Source: Patescibacteria group bacterium
Lineage (GTDB): Bacteria; Patescibacteriota; Patescibacteriia; JAHIZJ01
Assembly (NCBI GenBank): GCA_041661625.1
Contig: JBAZUB010000002.1
Coordinates: 124,001-188,000, forward strand
DNA: 64,000 bases
Reading direction: 5' to 3'
The translations under genes and the position numbers were made by a program. Position 1 is the stretch's first letter. Each line of letters begins with the position of its first letter. The notes under the pieces were generated by a model that made no database searches, was not told the DNA's origin, and saw only the letters and a program-made list of their open reading frames with translations. This document shows positions 26,314-35,112 of this stretch, one piece after another.

Positions 26314-26988
26314 ATGGAAGACGTCAAAGCGATTATCGAAATTAAAGATATTGCCCGAACCTACCACGTTGGTCAGGTTAATGTTCCGGCTCTGAAAGGT
26401 GTCACGCTGACGCTCAATCGAGGCGAATTTCTGATTATCACGGGGCGAAATGGTTCCGGCAAATCAACTCTGCTGCATCAGCTGGGCCTATTGGATTACC
26501 CGGACAAGGGTACCATCCGATTGAACGGCCAAGAAGTGACCAGCCTGGCGGAATCAAAGCGGGCGGAATTGCGTCTGAACACATTAGGCTACGTATTTCA
26601 GGAATATGCCCTGATCGGAGAATTAACCGCTCTGGAGAATATAATGCTTCCCGCATTGGCCAAAGTAGGAAAATCCGCCTGCCGTCACAAAGCGTTAGAA
26701 TTGCTAATACAGGTTGGTTTAAAGGGAAAGGAAAATCGTCTGCCCAGCCAATTGTCCGGTGGTGAACAACAAAAGGTGGCCATCGCTCGCGCGCTGGTGA
26801 ACGATCCCGAGGTTATCTTTGCCGACGAACCAACGGCTAATCTCGATATTCGTGCCGCCGAGGACGTGCTCGAAATTTTTAAAGTACTTAATAATACCGG
26901 GCATACCATTGTGATGATCACACACGAACCGGAAGAGGTTGCATACGGAAATCGGGTGATCGAGCTGGTAGATGGGAGGCTGAAATGA
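26314..26988 (+). CDS. ABC transporter ATP-binding protein (LolD/MacB type)
   Basis: A 224-residue ATPase. Walker A GRNGSGKST (44-52), Q-loop FQEYAL, signature LSGGEQQ (147-153), Walker B VIFADEPT (167-174) and switch His in MITHEPEE. It works with the FtsX-like permease encoded by the overlapping next gene (ATGA overlap). LolD/MacB-type systems do mechanical work on envelope lipoproteins, peptides or hydrolases rather than ordinary import. The substrate is not known. Confidence 0.93.
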   Translation: MEDVKAIIEIKDIARTYHVGQVNVPALKGVTLTLNRGEFLIITGRNGSGKSTLLHQLGLLDYPDKGTIRLNGQEVTSLAESKRAELRLNTLGYVFQEYALIGELTALENIMLPALAKVGKSACRHKALELLIQVGLKGKENRLPSQLSGGEQQKVAIARALVNDPEVIFADEPTANLDIRAAEDVLEIFKVLNNTGHTIVMITHEPEEVAYGNRVIELVDGRLK

Positions 26989-28187
26989 ATCGATTCTTTG
27001 CTTTGCCGGCATTTTTAGTCAATCGATTCATTAAGCGGGGCAGTCCGTGGACCTTTTCGTTGACGATCGTTTTGATTGCCATCGCCTTTATCAATCTAGT
27101 GTTTGTGACCTCTCTATTTCAGGGCATAATCAACGGCGCGAACGAACAGATTATCAATACTATCAGCGGGCACGTGATGATCCGGCCATCTCAAGGCCAG
27201 GACACCTTTACTAATGCACCGCAAATATTAGCAATGGCCAAAAACACTGCCGGCGTTAAGGCGGCCACGGCCGAACTCACCTTTCCGTCATCATTGCAGT
27301 ATAACGGCATCAAGGGTAACTGGACTACGATCGCGATCGACCCCGATGTTGAGCGGACGGTAACGAACATTGCTGACACAATGATTGAAGGATCGTATTT
27401 GTCAGAGAATGACACCAATGGAATAGTTTTGGGGTATCAGATTTCCGGCGGGCACAATGCCGACATGGAAGCGTTTTCATTCCGGGGTGCCAAAGTGGGC
27501 GAAAAGGTAACTCTAACCGTAAATGGAATTCAGCGCGACTTCACGATCAGGGGAATCTATAATTCAAAGTTTATCAATTCGGATCAGCGGGCGTTTATTA
27601 ATCGAACAGCGGTGGAGGAGATGATGCCCCAACTGAAAAACACGGCTACCACCATACTGATCCGACAGGAGTCCAGCGGGGACGAAGACGAAACGATCGC
27701 TAATCTGGCAGCGGCCGGTATCAAAGGAGAATTTATTCCTTGGGAGGACGCGGCCGGCATGATGAAGTCAATCACGGCGAGCTTCTTAAGCATAAATGTG
27801 CTGATGACCATTGTGGGCGTATTAATCGCCGCGGTGACAATATTTATCGTGGTATATATTGACATATCCAACCGTCGTCGGCAGATTGGTATTTTGCGCG
27901 CGATCGGTTTACCGGTCCAGGTGATCCGTTCGACCTATGTTTTGCAAACACTGACCTATTCGGTGTTCGGTGTCGCGCTAGGATTGATATTGTTTTTCGC
28001 GGCCATTGTACCGTACTTCCAGGCACACCCGTTCCGTCTACCAATTGTCGACGCGACATTGCAAATTAGTCCGATTGATTTTCCGATTCGCATCGGGGTG
28101 GTAATTCTCGTGGCGCTGGTGTCGGGGCTAGTGCCCACGATTATGATTACTCGGGATAAGATATTGAACGCCATCAGGGGAAGATAG
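26985..28187 (+). CDS. ABC transporter permease, FtsX/MacB-like
   Basis: A 400-residue permease. One N-terminal helix (~22-45), a large extracytoplasmic MacB-like domain (~50-255), then three helices with the FtsX-family stretch DISNRRRQIGILRAIGLPVQVIRSTYVLQ (~295-323). Its ATG overlaps the stop of the ATPase gene. Together they form a type VII (mechanotransmission) ABC system. Confidence 0.9.
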   Translation: MNRFFALPAFLVNRFIKRGSPWTFSLTIVLIAIAFINLVFVTSLFQGIINGANEQIINTISGHVMIRPSQGQDTFTNAPQILAMAKNTAGVKAATAELTFPSSLQYNGIKGNWTTIAIDPDVERTVTNIADTMIEGSYLSENDTNGIVLGYQISGGHNADMEAFSFRGAKVGEKVTLTVNGIQRDFTIRGIYNSKFINSDQRAFINRTAVEEMMPQLKNTATTILIRQESSGDEDETIANLAAAGIKGEFIPWEDAAGMMKSITASFLSINVLMTIVGVLIAAVTIFIVVYIDISNRRRQIGILRAIGLPVQVIRSTYVLQTLTYSVFGVALGLILFFAAIVPYFQAHPFRLPIVDATLQISPIDFPIRIGVVILVALVSGLVPTIMITRDKILNAIRGR

Positions 28188-28256
28188 GTGGTCAATTCAA
28201 AATTCAAAATGTAGAATGCAAAATGAAAGTAGTTCTCGCGACGAGAACAATAAATT

Positions 28257-28814
28257 ATGAAAAGATGCGCGTGGCCCGGAACGGATGAATTAATGATTAC
28301 TTACCATGACGCTGAATGGGGCGTGCCGGTGCACGATGATCGGACGCTGTTTGAGTATCTGGTGCTGGATTGTTTTCAAGCCGGTTTAAGTTGGCGAACG
28401 ATATTACACAAACGCCGGAACTTCGAAAAAGCATTTGCCAAGTTCAATCCCCAGAAAGTCGCGCTGTTTAAAGCCGCGGACATCAAGCGCTTACTCCAAG
28501 ATGCCGGCATTATTCGCAACCGGCTAAAAATCGAGGGCACAGTGCGCAATGCCCGGGCGTTTCTGGTGGTTCAAAAAGAATATGGCAGTTTTGATAAATA
28601 TATATGGCAATTTACCGGCGGGCGGATGATCAACAATGAATGGAAGACAACCAAACAAATCCCGGCCAGTTCGTCGGAGTCAGACGCGATGAGCCAAGAT
28701 TTGAAAAAGCGTGGATTTAGTTTTGTCGGCACAACGATATGTTACGCTTTTATGCAAGCGGCTGGGATGGTCAACGATCACACGACGGACTGTTTTCGAT
28801 ATCACAAAATATAA
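28257..28814 (+). CDS. tag: DNA-3-methyladenine glycosylase I
   Basis: A 185-residue HhH-fold base-excision enzyme that removes 3-methyladenine from alkylated DNA. Typical motifs are RCAWPGTDELMITYHDAEWG (residues 3-22), FEYLVLDCFQAGLSWRTIL and the C-terminal KKRGFSFVGTTICYAFMQA...NDHTTDCFRY. The Cys/His residues that bind zinc in E. coli Tag are present (C4, and H and C near the C-terminus). Length is close to E. coli Tag (187). Confidence 0.94.
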   Translation: MKRCAWPGTDELMITYHDAEWGVPVHDDRTLFEYLVLDCFQAGLSWRTILHKRRNFEKAFAKFNPQKVALFKAADIKRLLQDAGIIRNRLKIEGTVRNARAFLVVQKEYGSFDKYIWQFTGGRMINNEWKTTKQIPASSSESDAMSQDLKKRGFSFVGTTICYAFMQAAGMVNDHTTDCFRYHKI

Positions 28815-28823
28815 TTAGATATC

Positions 28824-29315
28824 ATGGAATTTATTGATGTAGTTAATGAACGCAATCAGGTAATTGGCCAAATAGCCAAGTCAGAGTTGTATGAAAAGAA
28901 ACCACATCATCGGATTGTGCATGTATTATTATATAATGATCGCGGTGAAATGGCATTGCAGTTGCGGAGCTCTACTGTGTCATTCTGTCCCAACCATTGG
29001 GTGACGACGGTGGGCGGACACGTTCAAGCCGGCGAAACGACCGAGGCGGCCGCCAAGCGGGAAATGATGGAAGAGATTGGCGTCGACCTGCCTCTGGAAC
29101 ACGTATTTGACGCGGAATATCTGCCGCCGACCCTGCCGGGCGTAATTAAGTTTCTGACAATATTCAAAGCCACGTATAACGGTCCGTTCACGCCCGATCC
29201 AAACGATGTAGCTAAAGTGGAGTATTTTCCCATGTCGGAAATATATAAAATGCCGGATCGCGGCGCGCAGTTTCATCCCGAGTTATCGTTCCTAATTAGC
29301 AAACTTACATCATAA
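28824..29315 (+). CDS. NUDIX hydrolase
   Basis: A 163-residue NUDIX protein with a full NUDIX box (GGHVQAGETTEAAAKREMMEEIGV, about residues 65-88), which binds Mg2+ and hydrolyses nucleoside diphosphate linkages. The N-terminus (EFIDVVNERNQVIGQ...RIVHVLLYNDRGEMALQLRS) resembles the YfcD/isopentenyl-diphosphate isomerase-like branch. The substrate cannot be told. It starts 9 nt after tag, suggesting co-transcription. Confidence 0.9.
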   Translation: MEFIDVVNERNQVIGQIAKSELYEKKPHHRIVHVLLYNDRGEMALQLRSSTVSFCPNHWVTTVGGHVQAGETTEAAAKREMMEEIGVDLPLEHVFDAEYLPPTLPGVIKFLTIFKATYNGPFTPDPNDVAKVEYFPMSEIYKMPDRGAQFHPELSFLISKLTS

Positions 29316-29337
29316 ATTTAAAGAAATAAACTACTAT

Positions 29338-30255
29338 ATGCAATCTCACACCAAAACAGCAATCGTACTTGCACTAGGAACGGCAGTTATTTCAGGAGTT
29401 GCCAACTTCGTAAACAAATTTGGCCTAAGCTCCTCGGGTGATCCAGTTGTTTATACCTTGGTTAAAAATGGTGTCGCGGCTTTGTTCTGTATCAGCGTTG
29501 TGGTAGCGGTAATTCGTCGCCGTGAGCTGAAGCAATTACGACGCAGCGACTGGCTCAAGCTATTATTGATCGGCGGTGTCGGAGGCAGCATTCCATTTAT
29601 ACTATTTTTCACCGGTTTGGCCCAAACAACAGCGGTATCAGCCTCGTTTATTCACAAGTCACTATTTTTGTGGGTCGCTTTGTTGGCGGTGCCATTGTTA
29701 AAAGAGCGAATCGGTATGTTGCAGGGAGTGGCGCTGGCACTGTTGCTGGTGGGTAACGGTTTCATTGGTAAGGTGACCAGATTTGGACGTGGCGAGATAT
29801 TAATCATGATCGCCACGCTGTTGTGGGCGGTGGAAACAGTGATTATTAAACACGTTTTGAAAAACATATCCAGCTGGACCGTGGCGGCGGCTCGGATGGG
29901 CATTGGCGCAGTGATTCTATTTGGCGTGGTAGCGTTTCAAGGCAAGCTGGATATTCTCGGTGACTATTCACTGACGCAATGGGGTTGGACAGCCCTAACC
30001 GGGCTAATATTATTCGGATATGTGGTTACTTGGACGGCCGCTCTAAAGCGAGCTCCGGTCACATTGGTGGCTAGTTTGCTGGTACCGGCCGCGTTCATTA
30101 CCAGTCTATGCTCCTCGCTGTATTCCGGCCAGGCTTTAACCAGTGCCGAATGGTATGGTGCCATGTTCTTTGTCGTGGGCAGCGTTCTGTTATTCTTAAG
30201 CTATCGAACTGTAAATCACATCCGACATGATCGCACCCAACCCAGCCACTCTTGA
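29338..30255 (+). CDS. EamA/DMT-family transporter
   Basis: A 305-residue membrane protein with ten predicted helices in two EamA repeats (residues ~1-135 and ~145-285). The drug/metabolite transporter superfamily exports or exchanges small metabolites. It lies 22 nt after the NUDIX gene. The substrate is unknown. Confidence 0.88.
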   Translation: MQSHTKTAIVLALGTAVISGVANFVNKFGLSSSGDPVVYTLVKNGVAALFCISVVVAVIRRRELKQLRRSDWLKLLLIGGVGGSIPFILFFTGLAQTTAVSASFIHKSLFLWVALLAVPLLKERIGMLQGVALALLLVGNGFIGKVTRFGRGEILIMIATLLWAVETVIIKHVLKNISSWTVAAARMGIGAVILFGVVAFQGKLDILGDYSLTQWGWTALTGLILFGYVVTWTAALKRAPVTLVASLLVPAAFITSLCSSLYSGQALTSAEWYGAMFFVVGSVLLFLSYRTVNHIRHDRTQPSHS

Positions 30256-30324
30256 CGCAATTTCGTCCTGTTACGCCTACGGCTTCACAGGACTACGATG
30301 CGCGGGACTCGGAGGCACGTTGTT

Positions 30325-31104
30325 ATGGTTGTAATACCTAAACTGAAGTTGAATGATGCGCACGCCGCTACTCTTGATGGCGTAGCGCGCTGCGCTCGGT
30401 ATGGTTTTGGACCAAACAAACTCCATCTGTGCGGCCCGGATGCCAATCGGGAAGTTTTGTCATATATCAAGGCCGGAGCCAGCGATCCTGGCTTGGAACG
30501 ATTGCTGACCGGTTTTAAAACCCTGTATCCATACTTGAAACAAATTGCCGAGGCCAATCGAATCGCGGACCCGTTTGATGATCGGGTGGTGGAAGCGTAT
30601 TGGATTGGTAATAGTTTATTGGAAACGATCTCACCCAAGATATTCTTTCGCCACCTTGCCGAAACTTTGGGCTTGAAAAAACGCTACGACCCCAAGTCAT
30701 TTGAGCAATTGGTAAACAAGCTGCCCAAAGGTGCCCGCATGCACCATTCGTTTCATGTCCTCAACGCCTACAAGCGCACCGGACACGACGCGATCTGGCA
30801 TAATCTAGAAAGTATGGACGCGTGCCGGGTCAGCTGGGGTAAGGTAGTGCGAACCGATGGACCTAAAGTAATTCTTAAGCGCCGGCCATTGATATTGAAC
30901 GGTCACCTATTAGAATTAGGTGCAGCGGTCGAATATACCACTTCTCGTCAATTAGACGCGGCGCCCGAGTTTGATGAGTTGGTGCCGGGGCAATGGGTAT
31001 CGCTTCATTGGCATAAGATGTGCGAGGTAATCAACGAACCGCAGGTGCGTCAGTTGCTGTATTACACGTTGAAGCATATGGCGCTGTCGAATCAGACGCT
31101 TTAG
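30325..31104 (+). CDS. Hydrogenase-associated protein, DUF6390-like
   Basis: A 259-residue soluble protein beginning MVVIPKLKLNDAHAATL. Visible segments are RYGFGPNKLHLCGPD (~24-38, with a CGP motif), a helical middle, and PKGARMHHSFHVLNAYKRTGHD. From memory this resembles the family called DUF6390, which I recall near NiFe hydrogenases; I could not check it. A maturation-protease-like gene and the hydrogenase subunit genes follow. The ATG at 30325 is chosen because GGAGG (30311-30315) precedes it by 9 nt. Function is unknown. Confidence 0.6.
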   Translation: MVVIPKLKLNDAHAATLDGVARCARYGFGPNKLHLCGPDANREVLSYIKAGASDPGLERLLTGFKTLYPYLKQIAEANRIADPFDDRVVEAYWIGNSLLETISPKIFFRHLAETLGLKKRYDPKSFEQLVNKLPKGARMHHSFHVLNAYKRTGHDAIWHNLESMDACRVSWGKVVRTDGPKVILKRRPLILNGHLLELGAAVEYTTSRQLDAAPEFDELVPGQWVSLHWHKMCEVINEPQVRQLLYYTLKHMALSNQTL

Positions 31105-31107
31105 TAA

Positions 31108-31262
31108 CCACCCCCACCCCCTCCTCTGAGAGGAGGGGAGATATTCGGTCGTCCTTCGCCTACGTCCCGTCTCTCGCGAGTGACGGGACTGCGCTCAGGA
31201 CGATAAAGAACGTTCCCCTCCTTTTAAACCACCCCTGAGGCGGATGCTGGGTGGTTGGTGGG
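31108..31262. repeat. Cluster of inverted repeats, partly shared with 43.0 kb
   Basis: A CCCCTCCT/AGGAGGGG hairpin (~31123-31139) and a GTCCCGT/ACGGGAC hairpin (~31166-31190) are followed by TTCCCCTCCTTTT and AACCACCCCTG. Related AACCACCCCTG and GGAGGGGAACG stretches recur near 43030-43100. They look like dispersed intergenic repeat pieces that may also end transcription. Confidence 0.5.
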
Positions 31263-31296
31263 CTTGTTAACGAATGTATTAATTTCATTATGATGA

Positions 31297-31305
31297 TGCT
31301 ATAAT
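31297..31305 (+). promoter_or_regulatory. Extended -10 promoter, near-leaderless
   Basis: TGC plus a perfect TATAAT (31300-31305), then 7 nt to the ATG at 31313. It is an extended -10 box giving a leader of about 0-1 nt. Confidence 0.6.
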
Positions 31306-31312
31306 TATCAAC

Positions 31313-31699
31313 ATGACAAAAGAAATTTGGTTATTTGGTAACATTGATCTACCACAAGACTCTCTGCCGTTACGGCTGCAGGAGCGTTTGAGTAGCGAAT
31401 TCCCCAATATAAAATTTATTGTCCAGGACCCTTTGGATGAATGGGTGATGCCCGAGCAACTATATATCATCGATACCGTCCAGGGTTTAGACAAAGTAAC
31501 GGTGTTTAATTCACTCGATCAATTCCAAAAGACACCCAGTGTTACCATGCACGATTTTGACCTGGGTATGCAATTACGCATGTTGCAAAAAGTCGGCCAG
31601 CTGCCCAAACTGACGATATTTGGCGTACCATCAGGCGCTCCGGAAGATGACGTTCTTACTCAGCTGATTGAAGCTATCAGGACACTGCTGGGTAAATAA
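31313..31699 (+). CDS. Hydrogenase maturation protease-like protein
   Basis: A 128-residue protein of the general HycI/HyaD type. The N-terminal WLFGNIDLPQDSLPLRLQERL corresponds to the GNxLxxDDGxG motif, where one metal-binding acid sits. IIDTVQGLD corresponds to the second (D..G), and SVTMHDFDLGMQLRMLQ to the His motif. Such proteases cut the C-terminal tail from the NiFe large subunit after metal insertion. The large subunit encoded 550 nt away keeps such a tail. The short length and divergent first motif (one Asp where two are common) leave some doubt. Confidence 0.7.
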   Translation: MTKEIWLFGNIDLPQDSLPLRLQERLSSEFPNIKFIVQDPLDEWVMPEQLYIIDTVQGLDKVTVFNSLDQFQKTPSVTMHDFDLGMQLRMLQKVGQLPKLTIFGVPSGAPEDDVLTQLIEAIRTLLGK

Positions 31700-31703
31700 G
31701 TAA

Positions 31704-31732
31704 TTGATCGCATAGTGAATGAATGGTACTCT
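31704..31732 (+). promoter_or_regulatory. Promoter of the 150-residue orphan at 31.8 kb
   Basis: TTGATC (31704-31709), a 17-nt spacer and TACTCT (31727-31732). The ~40-nt leader ends in AGAAGGAGG before the ATG at 31778. Confidence 0.45.
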
Positions 31733-31777
31733 ATACATAGGAGGAGTCTTGGCCTACGCGGTTAGAAGGAGGCAGCC

Positions 31778-32230
31778 ATGTTCTTTCGTTTGATGATCCA
31801 TACAGAAGCTTACGGAAATCGGCATTTCCGAGGCACGATGAAGGTATTGCTGCGCGGAGAGCAGGATCAGGAATTCGTGTTGGGATTCGTGTTTCGGAGA
31901 ATCGAAGGTCAATCACCTTCACATCTGGTGATTACCCAGGTCGGTCGCGCACTCTACCGCTACCACAACATCCACGACGCCAACCGGAATCTGAGTTACA
32001 CCGGTATGAAGCAAGCGATTCTGATGCTGTTCATCAGGTATACGCTGCGCGGCATAATCGAGCTGCGCGTACGCCAACCAGGCGCCGGTCACCACAAGTG
32101 CGGTATTACTCGGATCGACGCGATGGCGGGTGAATGGACGGTCGGCGATGGCATACTTGACCAGGTGGTCGAGTTGGATGAAACACCAATGGTGGTGTAT
32201 GCGGCCGTGATGGCTCAGCGGGCAGCGTAA
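31778..32230 (+). CDS. Orphan soluble protein, unknown
   Basis: A 150-residue protein rich in Arg, His and Tyr, with no membrane segment and no domain I recognise. The alternating hydrophobic pattern (FVLGFVFRRIEGQSPSHLVITQVG) suggests beta structure. It has a strong AGAAGGAGG ribosome site and its own promoter. It is convergent with the hydrogenase genes, so a link to hydrogenase is only positional. Confidence 0.6.
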   Translation: MFFRLMIHTEAYGNRHFRGTMKVLLRGEQDQEFVLGFVFRRIEGQSPSHLVITQVGRALYRYHNIHDANRNLSYTGMKQAILMLFIRYTLRGIIELRVRQPGAGHHKCGITRIDAMAGEWTVGDGILDQVVELDETPMVVYAAVMAQRAA

Positions 32231-32247
32231 TTACAACGCTGTCCTTT

Positions 32248-33543
32248 CTATTTATTTATCCGCAGTTTCAAGAAGTGTGACGCACAGCTCATACATGGAT
32301 CGTAAGCGCGAATCAGTTTTTCTAATTCCAGTTGGATTGTTTCCAGGCTGGGGTCGGATGGCAACAACTCCTCGACGCGGCGAGCCAGGTCTTGCTCGAT
32401 GTTAATTTGATTTTGGCCGGTCGGTACTACAATCTCGCCTTCGGTCACTTTGCCGTCAGCCGCGATGGCGACTTTGTGGTACAGGGTACCGCGCGGGGCT
32501 TCAATCACACCGACGCCCACACCCGATGTTCGGACCGGGACAGCCGGTGCTTCTTTGACAAACTTATGTGAGCGCAATAATTCTATGCCATGGTCGATGC
32601 AGTGCAATATTTCAATCGCTTGGGCGACGTTGTTGTCAAATACATTAGTAGACGGGAAACGTTTCAACGCTTCGGCCGCGTCGCGTTTGGTATCGGGATG
32701 CAATGTCTCTCTGGAAAGGTTCAATCGAGCCAATGAGCCGACCAAATATGTCTTGCCTTTATACGTGTAGCCAGAGGCGTGGGAATAGGGCAACACCACG
32801 TGTTCTAGGTGGCTACGGAATTTATCTTCCGAAATGATCTGGCCATCATCACAAACAATTTCTCCCTCCAAGAAGCTAAATGGATTGGCCACTAGTGCCA
32901 TGAAGTCAGTTTTGCGATCAAACTTGAATGGGCTGTCCAAAAATATTTTGATCGTGCGCAATACAGCTGGACGAGCGGCGCTGAGCTTCTCAATCGCGGC
33001 CGCAATCTCTTCCGGCTTGGGTACGTTCAGGAAGCCGCCGATGGTCGGGTTAATACCGTGCACACTACGACCGGCAATAATTATCGATAAATAGTTACCG
33101 GCTGCCTTGATTTCAAACGCGTCGTGCAGAATCTGATGCTCTTCCGGTATATTTTCGTCAAACTCAAAGAATGAATCTTTGCCATGCATATCCGGTAAAG
33201 CGAATAGATACAGGTGCAAAGCATGGTCCCGGATATTCAATCCATACATCGACAGATTTTTCATAATCTGAGATTGGGGGGATGGTACGATACCTAGAGC
33301 TTTTTCGCAGGCCTCAATACTACAGAGCAGGTGTGCGTTAGAGCAGGTACCGCAAATACGAGCCAGCAGCGTGGGGATGGTTCGATATGGTTTACCACGG
33401 AGAGCCTGGGTATAAAAACGCTTGAACTCGGTAATACTAAAGCGACAGTGCTCAACTTTGCCATTGGCGACTTTAACGTCCAGCGTGGCCGAACCCTCGA
33501 CTTTGGTTATTTCGGTTTTGAGATTGAAATCAACCAGGTGCAT
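32248..33543 (-). CDS. NiFe hydrogenase large subunit (group 3-like)
   Basis: A 431-residue catalytic subunit. The four Ni-Fe cysteines are present as RICGTCSNAH (C64, C67) and DPCMSCASH (C417, C420). Eight residues (FLKLRINK) follow His423, the usual maturation cut site, so this is the unprocessed precursor. Group 3 cytoplasmic hydrogenases couple H2 and NAD(P)H or other carriers. Its start is 2 nt after the stop of the small subunit, so the two are co-translated. No diaphorase (FAD/NAD) subunit or hyp genes are in the window. Confidence 0.93.
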   Translation of the reverse strand: MHLVDFNLKTEITKVEGSATLDVKVANGKVEHCRFSITEFKRFYTQALRGKPYRTIPTLLARICGTCSNAHLLCSIEACEKALGIVPSPQSQIMKNLSMYGLNIRDHALHLYLFALPDMHGKDSFFEFDENIPEEHQILHDAFEIKAAGNYLSIIIAGRSVHGINPTIGGFLNVPKPEEIAAAIEKLSAARPAVLRTIKIFLDSPFKFDRKTDFMALVANPFSFLEGEIVCDDGQIISEDKFRSHLEHVVLPYSHASGYTYKGKTYLVGSLARLNLSRETLHPDTKRDAAEALKRFPSTNVFDNNVAQAIEILHCIDHGIELLRSHKFVKEAPAVPVRTSGVGVGVIEAPRGTLYHKVAIAADGKVTEGEIVVPTGQNQINIEQDLARRVEELLPSDPSLETIQLELEKLIRAYDPCMSCASHFLKLRINK

Positions 33544-33545
33544 AA

Positions 33546-34046
33546 CTAAACGGTTATATTAAATTCTTTCAAAGCCGCGTCAAGCACAGCCAAGAACGTT
33601 TTTTCGACCATCGGACAACCAGGCACGGAAGCATCGACGGTAACCACGTCGGCGATCTTCAATACCTTGGGCAGGTATTTGAACTTATCCAAGATGGGCT
33701 GGATTTCAGCTTTACGTAATTCGTCAAAATCATTGCGCTGTGATGAAGGCAGGCCGATGCAGGCACAGGCGCCAATCACCACCACTTTCTTTGATTTCGC
33801 TCGGATCTCTTTGACTTTGGCCACGTGCTCGTCGGATGTTAAAGCACCCTCAATAAAGGCCACATCCAGCTCATCGAGGACGTTATGACTTTGTAAAACG
33901 CGGGCATGTCGGATATCGAGTACTTTTTTCCAAGTTTCCCAATGATCGTTCATCAATTCGGTAAAGACAATCGTGCTGTCTTCACAGCAGCTGAACGAAA
34001 ACCAGCCGATGCGGAGTTTTTTAGTTGGTGTGGGTGTGCTTGCCAT
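33546..34046 (-). CDS. NiFe hydrogenase small subunit / 20-kDa NuoB-like subunit
   Basis: A 166-residue subunit that should carry the proximal [4Fe-4S] cluster. Candidate ligands are C20/C21 (FSCCED), C94 or C96 (IGACACIG) and C144 (VPGCPM). It has only this one cluster domain, like the short HoxY-type subunits and unlike the longer three-cluster small subunits. It leads the two-gene operon with the large subunit. The extended -10 box ends 6 nt before the ATG, so the transcript is probably leaderless. Confidence 0.88.
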   Translation of the reverse strand: MASTPTPTKKLRIGWFSFSCCEDSTIVFTELMNDHWETWKKVLDIRHARVLQSHNVLDELDVAFIEGALTSDEHVAKVKEIRAKSKKVVVIGACACIGLPSSQRNDFDELRKAEIQPILDKFKYLPKVLKIADVVTVDASVPGCPMVEKTFLAVLDAALKEFNITV

Positions 34047-34052
34047 AAAGAT

Positions 34053-34081
34053 ATTTTATCATATTTAAAGATAATTGTCCC
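34053..34081 (-). promoter_or_regulatory. Leaderless promoter of the hydrogenase operon
   Basis: On the minus strand GGGACA (34081-34076), a 17-nt spacer ending in TGA, and TAAAAT (34058-34053). Six bases follow to the ATG at 34046. The TGATAAAAT arrangement is an extended -10. Confidence 0.6.
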
Positions 34082-34110
34082 ATTTTGTCATTCTGAATTA
34101 GACGCTAATG

Positions 34111-34119
34111 TGGTATACT
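34111..34119 (+). promoter_or_regulatory. Leaderless promoter of the deoxyribosyltransferase-like gene
   Basis: TGG plus TATACT (34114-34119) is an extended -10 box, exactly 6 nt before the ATG at 34126. It is divergent from the hydrogenase promoter 30 nt away. Confidence 0.6.
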
Positions 34120-34125
34120 GCCATT

Positions 34126-34560
34126 ATGAAGATATATTTTGCCGGGTCGATCAGAAGCGGGCGGCGGGATCAGCCTTATCAAAAAAGCATAATTGAAATA
34201 CTTCAAAAATATGGTCAAGTGCTGACCGTGCATATTGGCCGTGCCGATCTGCCGCAATGGGGTGAAAGCGGAATCACCGATCGGCAAATTTATCGGCGCG
34301 ACAAAGCCTGGTTGACCTCGGCTTCGGTTTTAGTAGCTGAAATAAGCACGCCCAGTATTGGAGTTGGTTTCGAGATTGGTCTGGCTCAAAGTCGGAAAAT
34401 ACCAATTCTATGTCTCTATCGCAGTCGGCCCGGAAAACGGCTGACGCCAATGGTAGCCGGCAATCCTTCGGTGGTTGTGAAAAAATATTGGCGCAAGAAC
34501 GATCTACCCGCTATTATTGATCAATTCGTAAAACGCAGTTTTCCTATAGCCAAAAGATAA
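34126..34560 (+). CDS. Nucleoside 2-deoxyribosyltransferase-like / DNPH1-like protein
   Basis: A 144-residue protein beginning MKIYFAGSIRSGRRDQPYQ. This GSIRSGR loop is typical of 2'-deoxynucleoside 5'-phosphate N-hydrolase (DNPH1/Rcl) and the deoxyribosyltransferase fold. The central segment LVAEISTPSIGVGFEIGLAQ contains the catalytic Glu of the family (GxEIG). It probably cleaves deoxynucleoside 5'-monophosphates to clean or salvage nucleotides. The ATG is set by the -10 box 6 nt upstream, rejecting an in-frame start 18 nt earlier. Confidence 0.85.
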   Translation: MKIYFAGSIRSGRRDQPYQKSIIEILQKYGQVLTVHIGRADLPQWGESGITDRQIYRRDKAWLTSASVLVAEISTPSIGVGFEIGLAQSRKIPILCLYRSRPGKRLTPMVAGNPSVVVKKYWRKNDLPAIIDQFVKRSFPIAKR

Positions 34561-34572
34561 TACATTCTAAGT

Positions 34573-35103
34573 ATGAAGAATCCCTGGAAGACAATCAAAT
34601 CGCGGGTAGCATATAAAAATCCCTGGATGACCATTCGACATGATGACGTGATCCGGCCCGATGGGAAAAAGGGCATTTATGGAGTCGTAGTGAAACGCGA
34701 TTTTGTTTTAATAATCCCGGTTTATCAGCAGAAGCTATATTTGGTAAATATATTTCGCTACCCTGTCCAAACTGAGTCATGGGAATTTCCCGAAGGCGAT
34801 TGGGAGCCAAATGAGACGCATCGAGCCGGTGCGCGACGTGAATTGTTGGAAGAAACCGGCTTCAAGCCGGGTAAGTTTATCCATTTGGCCCATTTGTGGT
34901 TAGCGGTGGGTTTCTGCAATCAAGGATTTAACGTTTATCTGGCAGATGAATGCCGTAGAGTCTCAGACTTCACCGACACCGACATCACGAGAATGAAGGG
35001 TTTTACTCTAGTACAGCTTGAAAAAATGATTCAGCGCGGAAAAATCAAAGACAGCCCGACGATTACGGCGGTGTATTTGTATAAGAAGTATTTGAAACAG
35101 TAA
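34573..35103 (+). CDS. NUDIX hydrolase, ADP-ribose pyrophosphatase-like
   Basis: A 176-residue NUDIX enzyme. EFPEGDWEPNETHRAGARRELLEETGF (~75-101) is the NUDIX box. The N-terminal beta strands (YKNPWMTIRHDDVIRPDGKKGIYGVV) are as in the ADP-ribose/NDP-sugar pyrophosphatase branch. It follows the DNPH1-like gene by 12 nt, so a nucleotide clean-up operon is plausible. Confidence 0.88.
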   Translation: MKNPWKTIKSRVAYKNPWMTIRHDDVIRPDGKKGIYGVVVKRDFVLIIPVYQQKLYLVNIFRYPVQTESWEFPEGDWEPNETHRAGARRELLEETGFKPGKFIHLAHLWLAVGFCNQGFNVYLADECRRVSDFTDTDITRMKGFTLVQLEKMIQRGKIKDSPTITAVYLYKKYLKQ

Positions 35104-35112
35104 ATATATACA

